A DNA stretch of 42,252 nt from NCBI GenBank assembly GCA_003427395.1, contig BFEA01000357.1, positions 100,031-142,282 on the forward strand, written 5' to 3'. This DNA is from Chara braunii (taxonomy: Eukaryota; Streptophyta; Charophyceae; Charales; Characeae). Numbering within the stretch: the stretch's first letter is position 1; every line of letters starts with the position of its first letter. Below, piece by piece: positions 31,401 to 42,043 of the stretch. The notes below the pieces were generated by a model. It saw only the letters and a list, made by a program, of their open reading frames with translations. It searched no databases and had not been told where the DNA came from. A program made the translations under genes and the position numbers.

Positions 31401-32480
31401 TTATCATGATGCATTATCCCCTTCGATTGCGGTTACATCATCTGGCTCGTTGAAGTCGTGGGCGATAGTTGTGCAGTGGTGTGCTCGTAGTCACGACCGA
31501 TGGTAGTCGTTCCACCTACCATGTGGTAGTCATGTTGTTCATCGATGGTATTTGTGTTGTCTATTCCCTTGTAGTTTGGTGGTTTGCTTGATAGTCCACA
31601 CCATCGGTCTCTTTGGGGGGAGAGTCTTCGATAACAACCGCACTATCCGCTTCCGGTTGAGTGTAGTGGTTGTTTATGTGAGGTTGTGTTGATGTTCCAC
31701 TACAGAGGCATCTCCCTCACTGTGACTAAGAAACTCTCCCCTGTTCAAATCGTATTTCCTTCTCCGTAGTGACGGAGTCGCCAATGCTAGTGGTTGGATT
31801 CGTGGGTGGTGACGACACTAGTTGTTTGAACCGCGTTCGAGCATATTCTCGAAATCACCTACAGTGTAGTCATTCTTAAGCTCGTGTGTTGGTTTGCACT
31901 AGTGCCTGTGGAGGGTTCATTCCAACATCCACATCCATTGTTGTTCCCACGTGTGTAAGGTTGCTTTCATGGGCATGCTCATAGTCACCTGATGTTTAAC
32001 CATGTTGCCAACGTGCTACTCTTGTTGCCATAATCATCCGTGTCCACGATGGAGCTGGTATTCATGGGTGCCTAGGAGTCGGAAAGCGCTTTCAGGATCA
32101 TGCTCAAGGCTTTGTTGTGGGTGCAATAACTTAGATTGTGTTGAGCGATGTTATGTCTGGTAAGACCTTGTGCTGGGTTGGCGACAGCGCTATCCTGATT
32201 GTGCCTTGGCCAACGCTGTGTATTCGTTTGCATCTGCATGGATTCTATGATCGTTACTCGGATCACGACTAAGGGCAGCCCGGTGTTGAAAATTTTACCT
32301 AAGAAGGCGAATAAGAGAAGAAAGGTAATGAGTTAGGAGTGGTGAGCACCAAAGACTCTCCACCGAGGCCTAGGCAGAAAGGTGGGTCACCTTGGAGGAG
32401 TGAAACCACAGGACGGTTGAAGTGGGAAGAAGGGGATGGAGCCAACCATAGAAAGAGAGAGTGGCTGACGTGAAAGGGGT
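31401..32480 (-). pseudogene. Degraded coding-like relic, unknown
   Basis: The minus strand shows broken open pieces with a recurrent peptide theme: GDYEHAHESN (about 31990), VGDFENMLERGSNN (about 31850) and GRDYEHTT (about 31490), plus an acidic piece VVIEDSPPKETDGVDYQ (about 31610-31660). The recurrence suggests an internally repetitive protein now full of stops. No family recognised. Plus-strand sequence is T/G-rich. Confidence 0.3.
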
Positions 32481-33083
32481 TCGAGGGTTGTCGCTGAAGC
32501 CTTCGAGCGGAAGGGCGACCCAAAGTGGGACAAACTCTAAGGGCCTAGGTCAAAGGCTCACCCTTGTAAAAAGTGAAAAGGATTCTTAAGGTTGGATGGT
32601 AAGCACTAGCCCGGGCCATAAGATAAAACTTTTAAAGAAGGGGGTAAGTGTCGATGCTATAAGGGTAAAGACATAGTAGCGAGCAAGGGCAGAGGGGTGT
32701 CGCTGAGACGCTAGTGGAGGGGCAGCCGGATCCCCTTGTCATGCTACTTAAAGAGCTAAGGTCGGAGCGAGGGATATTTCAGGGAATGGTAGTGGACAAG
32801 TTGAGAATGAAGATCCGAGTACTACCAGGCTAAGGAAGATGGACGCCCCTGAGGCAAGAGAGGAGGCGCAAACCAACTCCTTTGTCAAGCTACTCAAGAG
32901 GTCAATAATTTTACTTCACATTTTGGCATCTCGTTTGATCACAAATGCAACCAAGTCCAAAAACTTTTGCTCTTGAATTCGTGGTAACAGGGCATTGCTT
33001 ATACACCGAGTTTCACCCTTCACTAAGCATTTTGCGTTTTTTCCAATTCTGTTATTTGCACAATGATTTATGGGGCCCAGTGG

Positions 33084-33150
33084 AAGGTCAATAGTTAGAC
33101 AAGGATCAATAAGGTATGGTTTAGATGATGGCGAGCGAACGGAAAGATAG
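33084..33150. repeat. 67-bp exact duplication, copy 1
   Basis: Starts AAGGTCAATAGTTAGACAAG and ends CGAACGGAAAGATAG. It is repeated without a mismatch at 33519-33585. Confidence 0.97.
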
Positions 33151-33518
33151 CTTCCAAACTCGACGATGACCAATGTTGAGTAACTTCGAGTTTTAATAAG
33201 TTGATTTACTGCATTTTAACTTCATTTTGGAACGCGTTTTTCAGTATAGATTGGCATACTCTGATTTTGAAAGAAATTGTGATTTTTAAATGCATGGCCC
33301 TGTTCGTCGATCATAAAGCGAATTTGAGAGTCAGCCTTGATGGCCTCCAAACGCTTCAATATTGGAAGTGGGATAAAGGTTTAAGTCAGCGAATGGTGCG
33401 AAAGGTAAGATTCTAAGGGGAGGCCAGTGAGGGAGGAGGACCGTCACCGGGGCGCCAGTGGAAGGATGATCCACCACCCAAATGAAGTCGCCATAGGAAG
33501 TTTGATTGTATTACAAGA

Positions 33519-33585
33519 AAGGTCAATAGTTAGACAAGGATCAATAAGGTATGGTTTAGATGATGGCGAGCGAACGGAAAGATAG
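33519..33585. repeat. 67-bp exact duplication, copy 2
   Basis: Identical to 33084-33150, same orientation, 435 bases downstream, flanks different. Much younger than the surrounding relic repeats. Confidence 0.97.
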
Positions 33586-33934
33586 GCCACCCGAAACGTT
33601 TGGGCGGAAGGGCGACCTTAGTGGGTGCCAGACCTTAGTGCCTTTTTGTTTTTGTACAGCTACTCCAATAACTTGTCTCCCCCCCCCACCAAAAAATCGA
33701 TGAGGCTCCCCCAAAGGTTTCGGAAGTCCACAAAAAATGAGCTATTTCGTCAAATACCTCCTCAAGACAAGGTTAAAGAGAAATGTTCTTCTCACATATT
33801 GATAATTCCACTGCACCCCACTTCGTTTCGACACGCCCCTCCGACGGCCTTTCAAACAGATCCAACCTTTCTGAGAACCCCCTCCCCCATCTATCTCCAC
33901 TCGAACATCAACACAATTTAGAGAGTGACAGAAT

Positions 33935-34549
33935 ATGAAAACAACAAAACCTGCAGTGAGTATATATTTACATGTTCTACACAAACAGACATGCTCCATT
34001 TTCTGGGTTCCACCCAAACCCTGCAATTCCAAGCGCCACCAACTTAGTTTCCTCGTTTTTTGCTGTTTTATAATTCAGTTTTACACATCTTTCCATGTTT
34101 TAAGAAAAGCAACATGCTCCACTTTCGAGGTTTCGTCAAATAATGGGCCGAAGCCCTGCAATGCCAACCTCCCTGGATACACTCTAGATATCGTTATCAA
34201 ACCTAACAGCGGAGCTCAATTCACAATTTCCAACCATTTTACTTGCACTCGAATTCAAACAAATGTCCATATTTCTACAGTTCTAAACACTACCATCTCA
34301 ACCACATCTCACTCAAAACGGACTCCCGCCAAATCCAACAACCCCACCATCAAACATCACACAGACCTTCCCCCACAGAAAAAAAACAGACAGCCCCGCA
34401 GATACACACCCAGCAATAAAGAAACGACATATCCCCCAACCAAAAGAAACGAAACAGTATTATATAGCAACATCGATCAACCACCATCCGACGGCCAAGA
34501 TCACAAATCTCACCAACCCCTTTCGTCTCACCGCCAAATTCAAATATAA
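33935..34549 (+). CDS. 204-codon frame, low complexity, doubtful
   Basis: ATG start, Thr/Asn/Pro/Lys/His-rich. The first third contains an imperfect duplication at DNA level (33969-34032 and 34091-34165), giving HVL-K-TCS-F and PKPCN twice. The plus strand here is poor in G, which suppresses stops, so the frame may be a composition effect. No domain, signal peptide or membrane segment recognised beyond one hydrophobic patch (LSFLVFCCFIIQFY). Confidence 0.2.
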   Translation: MKTTKPAVSIYLHVLHKQTCSIFWVPPKPCNSKRHQLSFLVFCCFIIQFYTSFHVLRKATCSTFEVSSNNGPKPCNANLPGYTLDIVIKPNSGAQFTISNHFTCTRIQTNVHISTVLNTTISTTSHSKRTPAKSNNPTIKHHTDLPPQKKNRQPRRYTPSNKETTYPPTKRNETVLYSNIDQPPSDGQDHKSHQPLSSHRQIQI

Positions 34550-34732
34550 CAGGCCACCGAATGTTCACAACTTCACACATAACAGGCCATCGAAAGTTCA
34601 GTTATAACAGGCCACCACACACGGAACGAGAGAAAAACAAACAAAAAGACCAAAACACCACCAGGCACTAACACCCTCCGTAACAAGCAAACGTCGCCAT
34701 GAAGAGACAAAAAGACGACAAAACAAAACACA

Positions 34733-34775
34733 GGTTCTGACAAGTACTCCATGCCTGTGAGACCATGTCAGAACC
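34733..34775. repeat. Inverted repeat, perfect 10-bp arms
   Basis: GGTTCTGACA (34733-34742) and TGTCAGAACC (34766-34775). TGTCAGA/TCTGACA words continue to scatter to about 35060 and again at 35285, so the word itself is enriched locally. Confidence 0.85.
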
Positions 34776-35094
34776 TATCAGACAATAATGAGAATCTGTC
34801 AGAGCAACTGTCAGTCAGAAACTGAAACGTTTTTGTTTCAATTTTACTTTTTATTTGATTTGCGTAAATCACTCCGAATGCAACCACGTTCATGCATGGA
34901 CGCCTTTATCTCCTAAGCCCTCCATCCAGAATCGTGAGGCTGGATGACACATCCCGCACGAATCCCTGACAGTCTATCAAAATGTCTGACGATCTTTAAC
35001 ACTCCATCCCACTCTCACAATCAATCCCCAACACTGTCTGACATTTTCTGACACCTTCGTCGGCCGGTAACTATCCACGCGTCCATCAAACACA

Positions 35095-35205
35095 ACACCA
35101 GGGGCTAGGTCCCACTTGCACGGATTAAGAGATTCTGGCCGTTGATCTTTGCTATCTAAGGTCAATATCGCTTAATTCGTGTAAGTGGGACCTAGCCCCA
35201 GGTGT
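35095..35205. repeat. 111-nt foldback element
   Basis: 35-nt arms at 35095-35129 and 35171-35205 with three mismatches (ACACC(A/T)GGGGCTAGG at the outer end, TTAAG at the inner end) around a 41-nt centre. Fits a MITE-like element or a hairpin RNA source. No target duplication found. Confidence 0.85.
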
Positions 35206-35335
35206 CCCCAAAAGAAAAAAGAGTTTCAGGACAAATCTCAGGCACCAGATCCACGATAGGACAACAAAAAGACGGCCATGACTGGTTCTGACACTGCCCG
35301 AGTCCAATACACTTTATACTAAGTTTATAGAGATA

Positions 35336-35380
35336 GTATGTATGTATGTATGTATGTATGTATGTATGTATGTATGTATG
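35336..35380. repeat. (GTAT)n microsatellite
   Basis: About eleven TATG units, degenerating into CGTGAATGTATGC at the right, where the next element starts. Confidence 0.95.
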
Positions 35381-35393
35381 CGTGAATGTATGC

Positions 35394-35953
35394 TAGGTAG
35401 CACGGGTTATCTGGCCGGATAACCTGGTTGTATTATCTGGCCGGATAATCGGGGGGGGTAGGATTATCCAGAGATGCGGATGATAACAAAAAAAAGGCCA
35501 AAAAAACGCAACGAAAAGAAAACAAAAGCAAAAAGAAAGTGATATTGTACATGCAAAATACAATAGAACTATGTTCCTATTTCATGAAAAGCTTGATAGG
35601 GCGTGGAAGGCTTCAAAGGGGGTAAGACAGGGAATAAAGGGGTTTAGAGGGGGCATACTTAAATCATTTTATAATTTTTTTCATCTAAAATTCTAAATAT
35701 TTATTATTATTATTATTATTTTTATCTTCATATCTGTTTGAGATATAAAAGACGGCATCCAGCCAAAAGTTGTTCGTACCATTAATATGAACAACATACT
35801 TTTTTCCAGATTAAAAAAAAATTAAAAATCGGTAAAAACATGCATTTTGGGCAGAGCCGGATTTTCCAGATACCGAATCGATCCAGAAGTTTCGCCCGGA
35901 TTGGAATATTCCGGAATAAAATCGGTCCTCCAGATATCCGGATTCGCTACCTA
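35394..35953. mobile_element. Candidate 560-bp element with short terminal inverted repeats
   Basis: Begins TAGGTAGC and ends GCTACCTA (perfect 8-bp inverted termini), with related subterminal ATCTGG / CCAGAT words. AATGTAT lies just outside each end (35385-35391 and 35955-35961), but the flank is a TATG microsatellite, so this may be chance. Inside the left end are two palindromic words, GGTTATCTGGCCGGATAACC (35405-35424) and ATTATCTGGCCGGATAAT (35432-35449); the right end has several TCCAGAT and CCGGAT words. No coding frame. Confidence 0.4.
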
Positions 35954-36109
35954 TAATGTATATACGGATGTATGTTTATATGTACATATGTATGTATGTA
36001 TGTATCTATCTATCCATCTATCCAATATATCATCAAACAGTACAATGGTCACACAATATATCTATCTATCCATCCTATAATGTATGTACGGATGTATGTT
36101 TATATGTAC
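35951..36109. repeat. 34-nt direct repeat pair and TCTA repeats
   Basis: CTATAATGTATRTACGGATG and the following TATGTTTATATGTACA appear at 35951 and again at 36075, with ATCTATCTATCC-type repeats between. Confidence 0.85.
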
Positions 36110-36362
36110 AACTACCTCCTTTCCCCAAGCATAACACGACGTCATCATGAACATAATATACAAAGTGTTCCCATCCAAGTACACTCATGACGCTGGGGCA
36201 CTGTGTTCAAGGAGCAGTTCGCACTCTTATGGCAAGGGCCTCGGCCAGTGGCGAACTCATTTCAAAAACAAAACCCAAGGCCAACACAACAACCCACATT
36301 GTACGCAGAAAGTGACCCATGGTCGTTAATCCTCATGCTGCCAAATTCACAGGAAAATAACA

Positions 36363-36427
36363 CATTCAATGATGCATCCATAATTCTCCATGCCGCTAAA
36401 TGAACGCATTCAATGATGCATCCATAA
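36363..36427. repeat. 21-nt direct repeat pair
   Basis: CATTCAATGATGCATCCATA plus one A at 36363-36383 and 36407-36427, 44 bases apart. Confidence 0.95.
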
Positions 36428-37183
36428 CACAAACCCACCATCTGTACATCTCAAGGAACAGCTCAAGAGCCCCAATACATCGTGAACGCCACCATATCTG
36501 CCTTCCACTTCCCATGTCTTCTTTTTCCTTCTTCGAATGCCAAAGAAGAAGCAATCACAGTGATGGAAGACGAGAAGCACACTGTTTAATTTTGATCATG
36601 GACAGAACGGTACCCCATACAAGTCTCTACTAAATTGTACTCTAGTTCCTGCCAAAGTAGCAGAATGAATACCTATCTCTGCTCTGCCGAATACATCCCA
36701 GGCACAGACGCTAAACTACAAACCAGTGCCAACTCAAAGAACCAATTCAGCAGAAGGGTGGAGCAAAAGAAAAAACACAAAAAAAAAACAAAGGTGGGAT
36801 GTGTTTGACACATCTACTGAAGTCACTGCTGAAGTTTCTTCGTCACTTCCTTTTTCTAGTGTATGTTTCTATGTCATGCGTTGTTCCCACTATTGCCCAT
36901 TATTACACAAATCATCGTTTGCAGAGCATGATGTCCCAAACCTTACATCCATTTTCTCGATTCTAATTAATGCAAGCAATGTATCGCCTGGGCACCACGC
37001 ATTCCTGAGGGGACGTGCGAGAGAGAGGCATCGGAGACACACCCAGCGGGGTATGCAAGCCCTCCTACCGATCAGAACATAACGGGCCTATAAGCCAAAC
37101 ACGCAAAACCACTGTGGCACTCACACACTTGCTTACAAAGACACAAGCTTGCCAGATCTTGCGCTACGCCCGGTTGATACTCC

Positions 37184-37185
<2 letters not shown>
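36428..37185. other. No gene recognised
   Basis: Open frames of 60-118 codons occur on the plus strand (for example 36726-37082), none recognisable. The plus strand is relatively poor in G. Confidence 0.35.
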
Positions 37186-37273
<88 letters not shown>

Positions 37274-37274
37274 N

Positions 37275-37317
<43 letters not shown>

Positions 37318-37330
37318 GAGAGAGAGAGAT
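37186..37330. repeat. (GA)n microsatellite with one N
   Basis: About 145 bases of GA with an ambiguous base at 37274 and AAACA near the right end. Arg-Glu and Leu-Ser frames are artefacts. Confidence 0.98.
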
Positions 37331-38295
37331 GGTTACTATGAAATGTAGCGCAGGAATTGAGAGTTGCTTCGGGACGAAAAAGAGGGGGGGGGAAGGACAG
37401 AAGGAATACAGAGGTGTAGGTGCAGGAACATAGCAGCCAAATGCGTCAAGCACACAAAGACCCCTTTCCACTCCTGTTGACTGCCTCACACCAAGACGTA
37501 GGACTGGCAGGCTGGGCCTGCATAGGACCAAGAATGCCGAAGTCTACTTTTTGTTCATGATGGAAAAAGAAGGAGAACAAGGTGACGAAGGTGTGGAGGT
37601 GGATCTCTATCTCATAGAGCTGAAACAAGTTTGGAATCACCGAAACTTGTCATGAAACAGAGAGTTTTCAGAAGCAGAGACAAAAAACACGGCATCCGAT
37701 AATCACTTCTTTGTCGCAAGCGAGCAAGAATCAGTCAGAGAGTTTTAGAATCGGACAAGAAATCGAGCATCAGTTTAATCACTCACTTCTTCGCCTCCTC
37801 GCATTACAATGTAAGTGGCATAGACTAACCAACCACACATGCCATACGTCCGTACCAAACAAAGCATATCATTCAACACGTCAATCTGTGACCGCCTAAC
37901 AAAGAGATGCACTGCACATAGTACAGTGGCTTGTCCGCGAAACAGTGACTGGAGATGGACTACAGCATCTGCTAGCGAAAAGACTGAAACAACCCCATCA
38001 CAGAAGGCTCTGCTAAATTGAAATTGAGGTGGCACTCGCTGTGGGCCTCTAGCCCACCACATCATTCCTGACAGAAACCTGTGCACACATCTCCATATGG
38101 GCGGGCTCTCACTACATCCTCAGCAACAGAAAGGACGCAGATTCGAAACATCGAAGTAACCACAGGCAACTTCTACTCCATATGGGCATTCATCCCGAGA
38201 GGGTTGGGGTCGTCAACATTCCAATTCTAAAACCCGTTTGCAGCAGATCCAGGATATCCAGCACTGCGACACACACACACGGACGTGTACGTGCG

Positions 38296-38300
<5 letters not shown>
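37331..38300. other. No gene recognised
   Basis: Scattered frames under 105 codons on both strands without family resemblance. G6-8 tracts near 37385. Confidence 0.35.
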
Positions 38301-38304
<4 letters not shown>

Positions 38305-38363
<59 letters not shown>

Positions 38364-38373
38364 CCACCCACAC

Positions 38374-38419
<46 letters not shown>

Positions 38420-38426
38420 CCACCCC

Positions 38427-38463
<37 letters not shown>
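38305..38463. repeat. (CA)n microsatellite with CCCAC interruptions
   Basis: About 160 bases of CA, broken twice by GCACACCCACC blocks (about 38358 and 38414), implying an internal duplication of the interrupted array. Confidence 0.98.
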
Positions 38464-38466
<3 letters not shown>

Positions 38467-39035
38467 GAAGATAATACACCTGTTCTACGGAAATGAAAAG
38501 GCATTCCCTAACCCATTCAATACTAAGGAGATGAAAGGCAAAGGCTGAAAAAGACAACCTTGCGATGAAATGAATGGGAGTGAAGCATGAGGGAGGGAGG
38601 GGGGGGAGAGTGGACAGTAGAAGCTTTGTGTACATCGGTCGCATTAGAAAAATTTGCTGACAAGCGGACCAAAAGAAATCAGATTTTTTTCCCATTTGTC
38701 CCCTTAAAATAGGTCTCTCTTTCAATGTCTCTACAAACAAATATCACAAAGGTTCTGCTCTTTCTAAGGTACACCAACTTGACCGTTCCCGACATAGCAT
38801 GCATCTCGAAGCTGAGTTATTTAACTGGTGATATGCCCTGCGACAAGAAAAATCACCACCAGCCCAACGAGGACAGAAACTTTCAGGTTCACTCACAATT
38901 GAACAGCTTTTGCTAAAAAATGTTCACAAAATTTGTATTCATCATTGTGTCCAGAAGACATCACACAATCATTAATAAATGTGTCACAGCACAAATCATC
39001 CCCGATGGAGCCTCACAGAAAAAAAAAGACCAAAC
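38464..39035. other. No gene recognised
   Basis: No supported coding or RNA feature; plus strand A/C-rich. Confidence 0.35.
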
Positions 39036-39145
39036 GGGACCAAATGGAACAAAGAAGACCCACTCACATGGAACTCATTGCAACAATATGCCACCAGTTA
39101 GAATGAGTTCCATGTGAGTGGGTCTTCTTTGTTCCATTTGGTCCC
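39036..39145. repeat. 110-nt hairpin with perfect 44-bp stem
   Basis: Arms 39036-39079 and 39102-39145 are exact reverse complements over 44 bases, around a 22-nt loop (39080-39101). Ends are GGGAC...GTCCC. Long and mismatch-free, so young: a recent inverted duplication, a MITE-like element, a hairpin small-RNA precursor, or a foldback artefact of cloning/sequencing. Confidence 0.97.
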
Positions 39146-39471
39146 ACATTTGGACCCACTCACAGCAACCGAATAGAACGGAATGGAATGAGACGCAACC
39201 AACTGGAGCCACGCAGTTTATGGTTACATCCCACATCCTATCCCACGAAGAAGCTCAAGAACACAACCATAAACAAGTCCAGACTTCAACCACCGTTTCG
39301 TCAACAATACGCACCAACAACTTCAAATAACAAAGCACTCATAATAAACTTCACAAAGTCATTCATCCATCTTTCCAGCAGTCTCCGCAACTGGCAAGTA
39401 CAAAGCTGCCCAATGTCACAGGCAAACCAAACTCACACGCTCTCCACTAGTACAGTGCCTTTTTTTTTAAT

Positions 39472-39586
39472 GACCAGTGCCCATCCTAGCTATGCTGTGC
39501 GCACACTGCACCGCGGAACGCCTCGACCAGTACCCATCCCATCCTAGCTATCCTGTGCGCGCACTGCACCGCGGAACGCCTCGACC
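39472..39586. repeat. Tandem duplication, units of 53-58 bp
   Basis: GACCAGTRCCCATCC...CTAGCTAT(G/C)CTGTGCGC(A/G)CACTGCACCGCGGAACGCCTC appears twice (starts 39472 and 39525); the second copy carries an extra CCATC. Confidence 0.9.
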
Positions 39587-39589
39587 CAC

Positions 39590-40035
39590 CAAACCAATAT
39601 GGTGGGGCGGCACCCGGTAGCGCTTGTCTCTGGAATGGTTCCAAATGTGAGGGGCACTCAAGTGCACATCAGAAACAAGACTGGAATTACTTACTGAATT
39701 TAAAATTTACCCTTCATGTCAACTCATGCTCGTAACCACACCAAAACCCCTCTGCCTCCTTGAAACGATACTCATCCTTGCCCAAACAGATACCTCTCCC
39801 ATGCGTGATGCTGCCATCCCCAAACCCCATCCATCTTGCCCCCCGAAATCCTACTTTCCTTCTCCACACCCTTACTCCCAAATAACGCGCAATACTCATG
39901 CATACAAAGCTTCCCTCATGCACACAGATTATGTCCGCGGGACCCACATCCGTCGTAGACCATCACGCATTTAAACAGAACCCACATCCATTCAGGTCAA
40001 AAAGACTCTAAAAAAACCAATAGGAATCCACATAA
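39590..40035. other. No gene recognised
   Basis: Open frames of about 80 codons on both strands overlap each other (39714-39947 and 39726-39974). No family resemblance. Confidence 0.35.
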
Positions 40036-40145
40036 TGGGACACTATCTGAGAGCGCAGTGATCCGTTTGTGTTTATGTGTGTCAGAAAAAGACCCATTTC
40101 TCAGTTTTACACAAACGGATCACTGCGCTCTCAGATAGAGTCCCA
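40036..40145. repeat. 110-nt hairpin, 37-bp arms
   Basis: Arms 40036-40072 and 40109-40145 match over 37 bases with one mismatch, around a 36-nt loop. Ends are TGGGAC...GTCCCA, like the 39036-39145 hairpin (GGGAC...GTCCCA). Confidence 0.95.
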
Positions 40146-40245
40146 TCACTGTGCAGAAAAAGACCCATTTCTCAGTTCTACACTATCGGATCACTGTGTT
40201 TATGTGTGTCAGAAAAAGACCCATATCTCAGTTTTACACACGAAA
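40083..40245. repeat. Three direct repeats overlapping the hairpin
   Basis: CAGAAAAAGACCCATTTCTC followed by AGTTYTACAC starts at 40083, 40154 and 40210 (third copy CCATATCTC). GTTTATGTGTGTCAGAAAAAG occurs before the first and third. Copy 1 spans the hairpin loop and right arm, so duplication and foldback are intertwined. Confidence 0.95.
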
Positions 40246-40259
40246 ACCATGTATGCAAG

Positions 40260-41240
40260 GAAGAACAGATATGAACACATGTACGAGCACTCATATCCCC
40301 AGACATGCACATCCACATCCCCAGGTATGGATCATACTCACCGGAAGCAACAGAAACAAAAACCTTCAGATGCAGGCATTATCATGGCTCGTCACATGCC
40401 CCAGCGGAACATGAATGTGAATAAGTCCTGGTTGCACTGCTGTACCAGGCTCTCCAACTCCCACCGTCCCAGTTTTCCTCCTCCATCCATGGCACTCTTG
40501 CCTGCAGGACTCCTTGGCCACCCCACATACTTCTCCTAAACACTTTGCCCTCTGAATGCTGCAGCTCATTCCTGTGTCCTCGAGCAAACCTAACACTCTT
40601 GCGTGACGTCAAATTCCCCAGACCCCACTAACTCCAACTTTCAAAGCTATCCTACAAGTGCTCGTCTCCATCCTCCGAACTTCCCCTCACACTTCCCTGT
40701 CTCCCTCCCAGCTGCCACGTGGTGGCCATGAAAGAGAGCATCAAAGAGACTTTGATCTCAACGAATTACCTGCACCACTACCCCTTCATTTCGTTTCAGA
40801 CGAGGATGGATCTAGCCTGCCAATGCTCTGCCTTGTTTTCGCCTAATTCGACCACACATGTACCAGGCCCTGCTTATTGCCTGTATAGATCTCGTTTCTC
40901 TCTTCATCATAGAACAACGCCGTTACGTCCTCCAGGGTTTCCGCTACCTGCAAAGCACAAGCAAGTCGCCCGCCCCCGCCCTCACCAAAGTCAGCTTCTA
41001 CCCATACCCAATCGCTGTCATAACAACATCGGCAAACGCCATCAACCCTGTAAGACCGGGTAAAGGCAGCAACCAGAACCCGGCTTATGTATGAAAACAG
41101 TCCGCGTGTGGAAACAGTTTGTTCGACGGAACTGATGGCACTGACAGAAGGTAATGATGATCATATCCCTCAGCAGAGCCTCCAGACCATCACAACCAAA
41201 ATATCGAAGGAACTGATGTAACATTTTGTCATTTTCTGCA
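40260..41240. other. No supported gene; splice-like motifs on the minus strand
   Basis: Minus-strand donor-like words occur (TTCCG followed by GTGAGTATG near 40340; GTGCAG followed by GTAATTC near 40767), and frames of 76-114 codons lie on both strands, but no consistent exon chain could be built. It would lie downstream of the candidate gene end at 41.25 kb. Confidence 0.3.
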
Positions 41241-41245
41241 TAAAC

Positions 41246-41251
41246 TTTATT
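41246..41251 (-). promoter_or_regulatory. AATAAA poly(A) signal candidate
   Basis: AATAAA on the minus strand, 52 bases after the candidate stop codon of the spliced gene at 41303-41910. Confidence 0.4.
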
Positions 41252-41302
41252 CATTCCCAAAAACACATCACGCTTCCCAAGGGACATGCCGAGCAGACAG
41301 CC

Positions 41303-41910
41303 TCAATCCTGGTGAAAACAGAACAAATATGAAATAGTTGATGAGCAGCATCCAGCCCTTCTGGAAGAGAGACGAGAAAAACAAAAAGAGAGCCCCTTCT
41401 AGATATCCAGAGGAGAAAAGGAACACAAAGGGTAAGGCATTAATTAGCAGACGATCAAAACGCATCATTTCCATGCATCATGAGCTGCGGGAACATCCTG
41501 TGCACTCACTCACCTGGGCGACGCTGCTTCTTTTTGTCGACCCTCCGCATCTAACATTCTCATCGTCTGCTCGTATCTTAGCAAGGCACTTCCCAGTCAA
41601 GATGTTGGAGATGTTAATCGAACCCCCTGCTTGCAAAAAAATTTAGTCCAGAGAAAAGCAAACACACCCAAAGGAACCAACACAGACAAACAAAAGGACA
41701 ACAAAAAGAGGAAACGATGAACATGGCTTTGGTCAGAAACATTCGGAACAGTTGTTGGACGCACAAAATCACCAGACTGAATGAGCCGTCATTCAGACGA
41801 CGTAAATCGCAGGATCCCTCACTGACCTTCATGCTCATCAATGCAGCACCTGACATCCCCCCATTTTCCACCGTCAATCAGAAAGGGCACAGCACCTTCG
41901 GAAAGAAGTC
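41303..41910 (-). CDS. 3' end of a spliced host gene, WD-repeat-like (partial)
   Basis: Three minus-strand exons with matching phases: 41910-41827 (84 nt; after GGGTCTTCAG, ends GAAG before GTCAGTGAG), 41626-41514 (113 nt; after TTTTTTTGCAAGCAG, ends CCCAG before GTGAGTGAG) and a last exon from 41308 (after TTCTGTTTTCACCAG) with one codon and TGA at 41305-41303. Introns are 200 and 205 nt; a CTAAA branch-like word precedes the first acceptor. The leftover G of exon one plus GG of exon two completes a glycine. The peptide includes GAVPFLIDGGKWGDVRCCID, DEHEGSINISNILTGKCLAK and ends in STKRSSVAQD. The ISNILTGKCLAKI part resembles the last strand of a WD40 blade. The upstream exon is unresolved; the gene would continue past the right edge. 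Confidence 0.45.
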
Positions 41911-42043
41911 CTGAAGACCCAGGTCAAATCGTCGTCTACATTTGAAGAATCCGGACCTGGTCATTTGGTCTCATCTCATTACCACACTAGGCAGGCAGAG
42001 GGGTGGGGGAAGGACACGATGAGCTCATGGGAACAGCGTTAGG

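Larger units (their letters stand above)
32484..33618. repeat. Dispersed GAGYGGAAGGGCGACCC motif copies
   Basis: Related 33-38-nt copies at 32484-32521, 32694-32728, 33438-33473 and 33586-33618, with a further clear copy at 22211-22248: TCGCTGA..C..GAGYGGAAGGGCGACC-type. Spacing is irregular, so these mark a long diverged repeat rather than a tight array. Confidence 0.5.

Noticed and set aside
38190-38740. Cys-Val repeat proteins from the CA/GT array
   Set aside because: Dinucleotide repeat translated; no independent coding signal.
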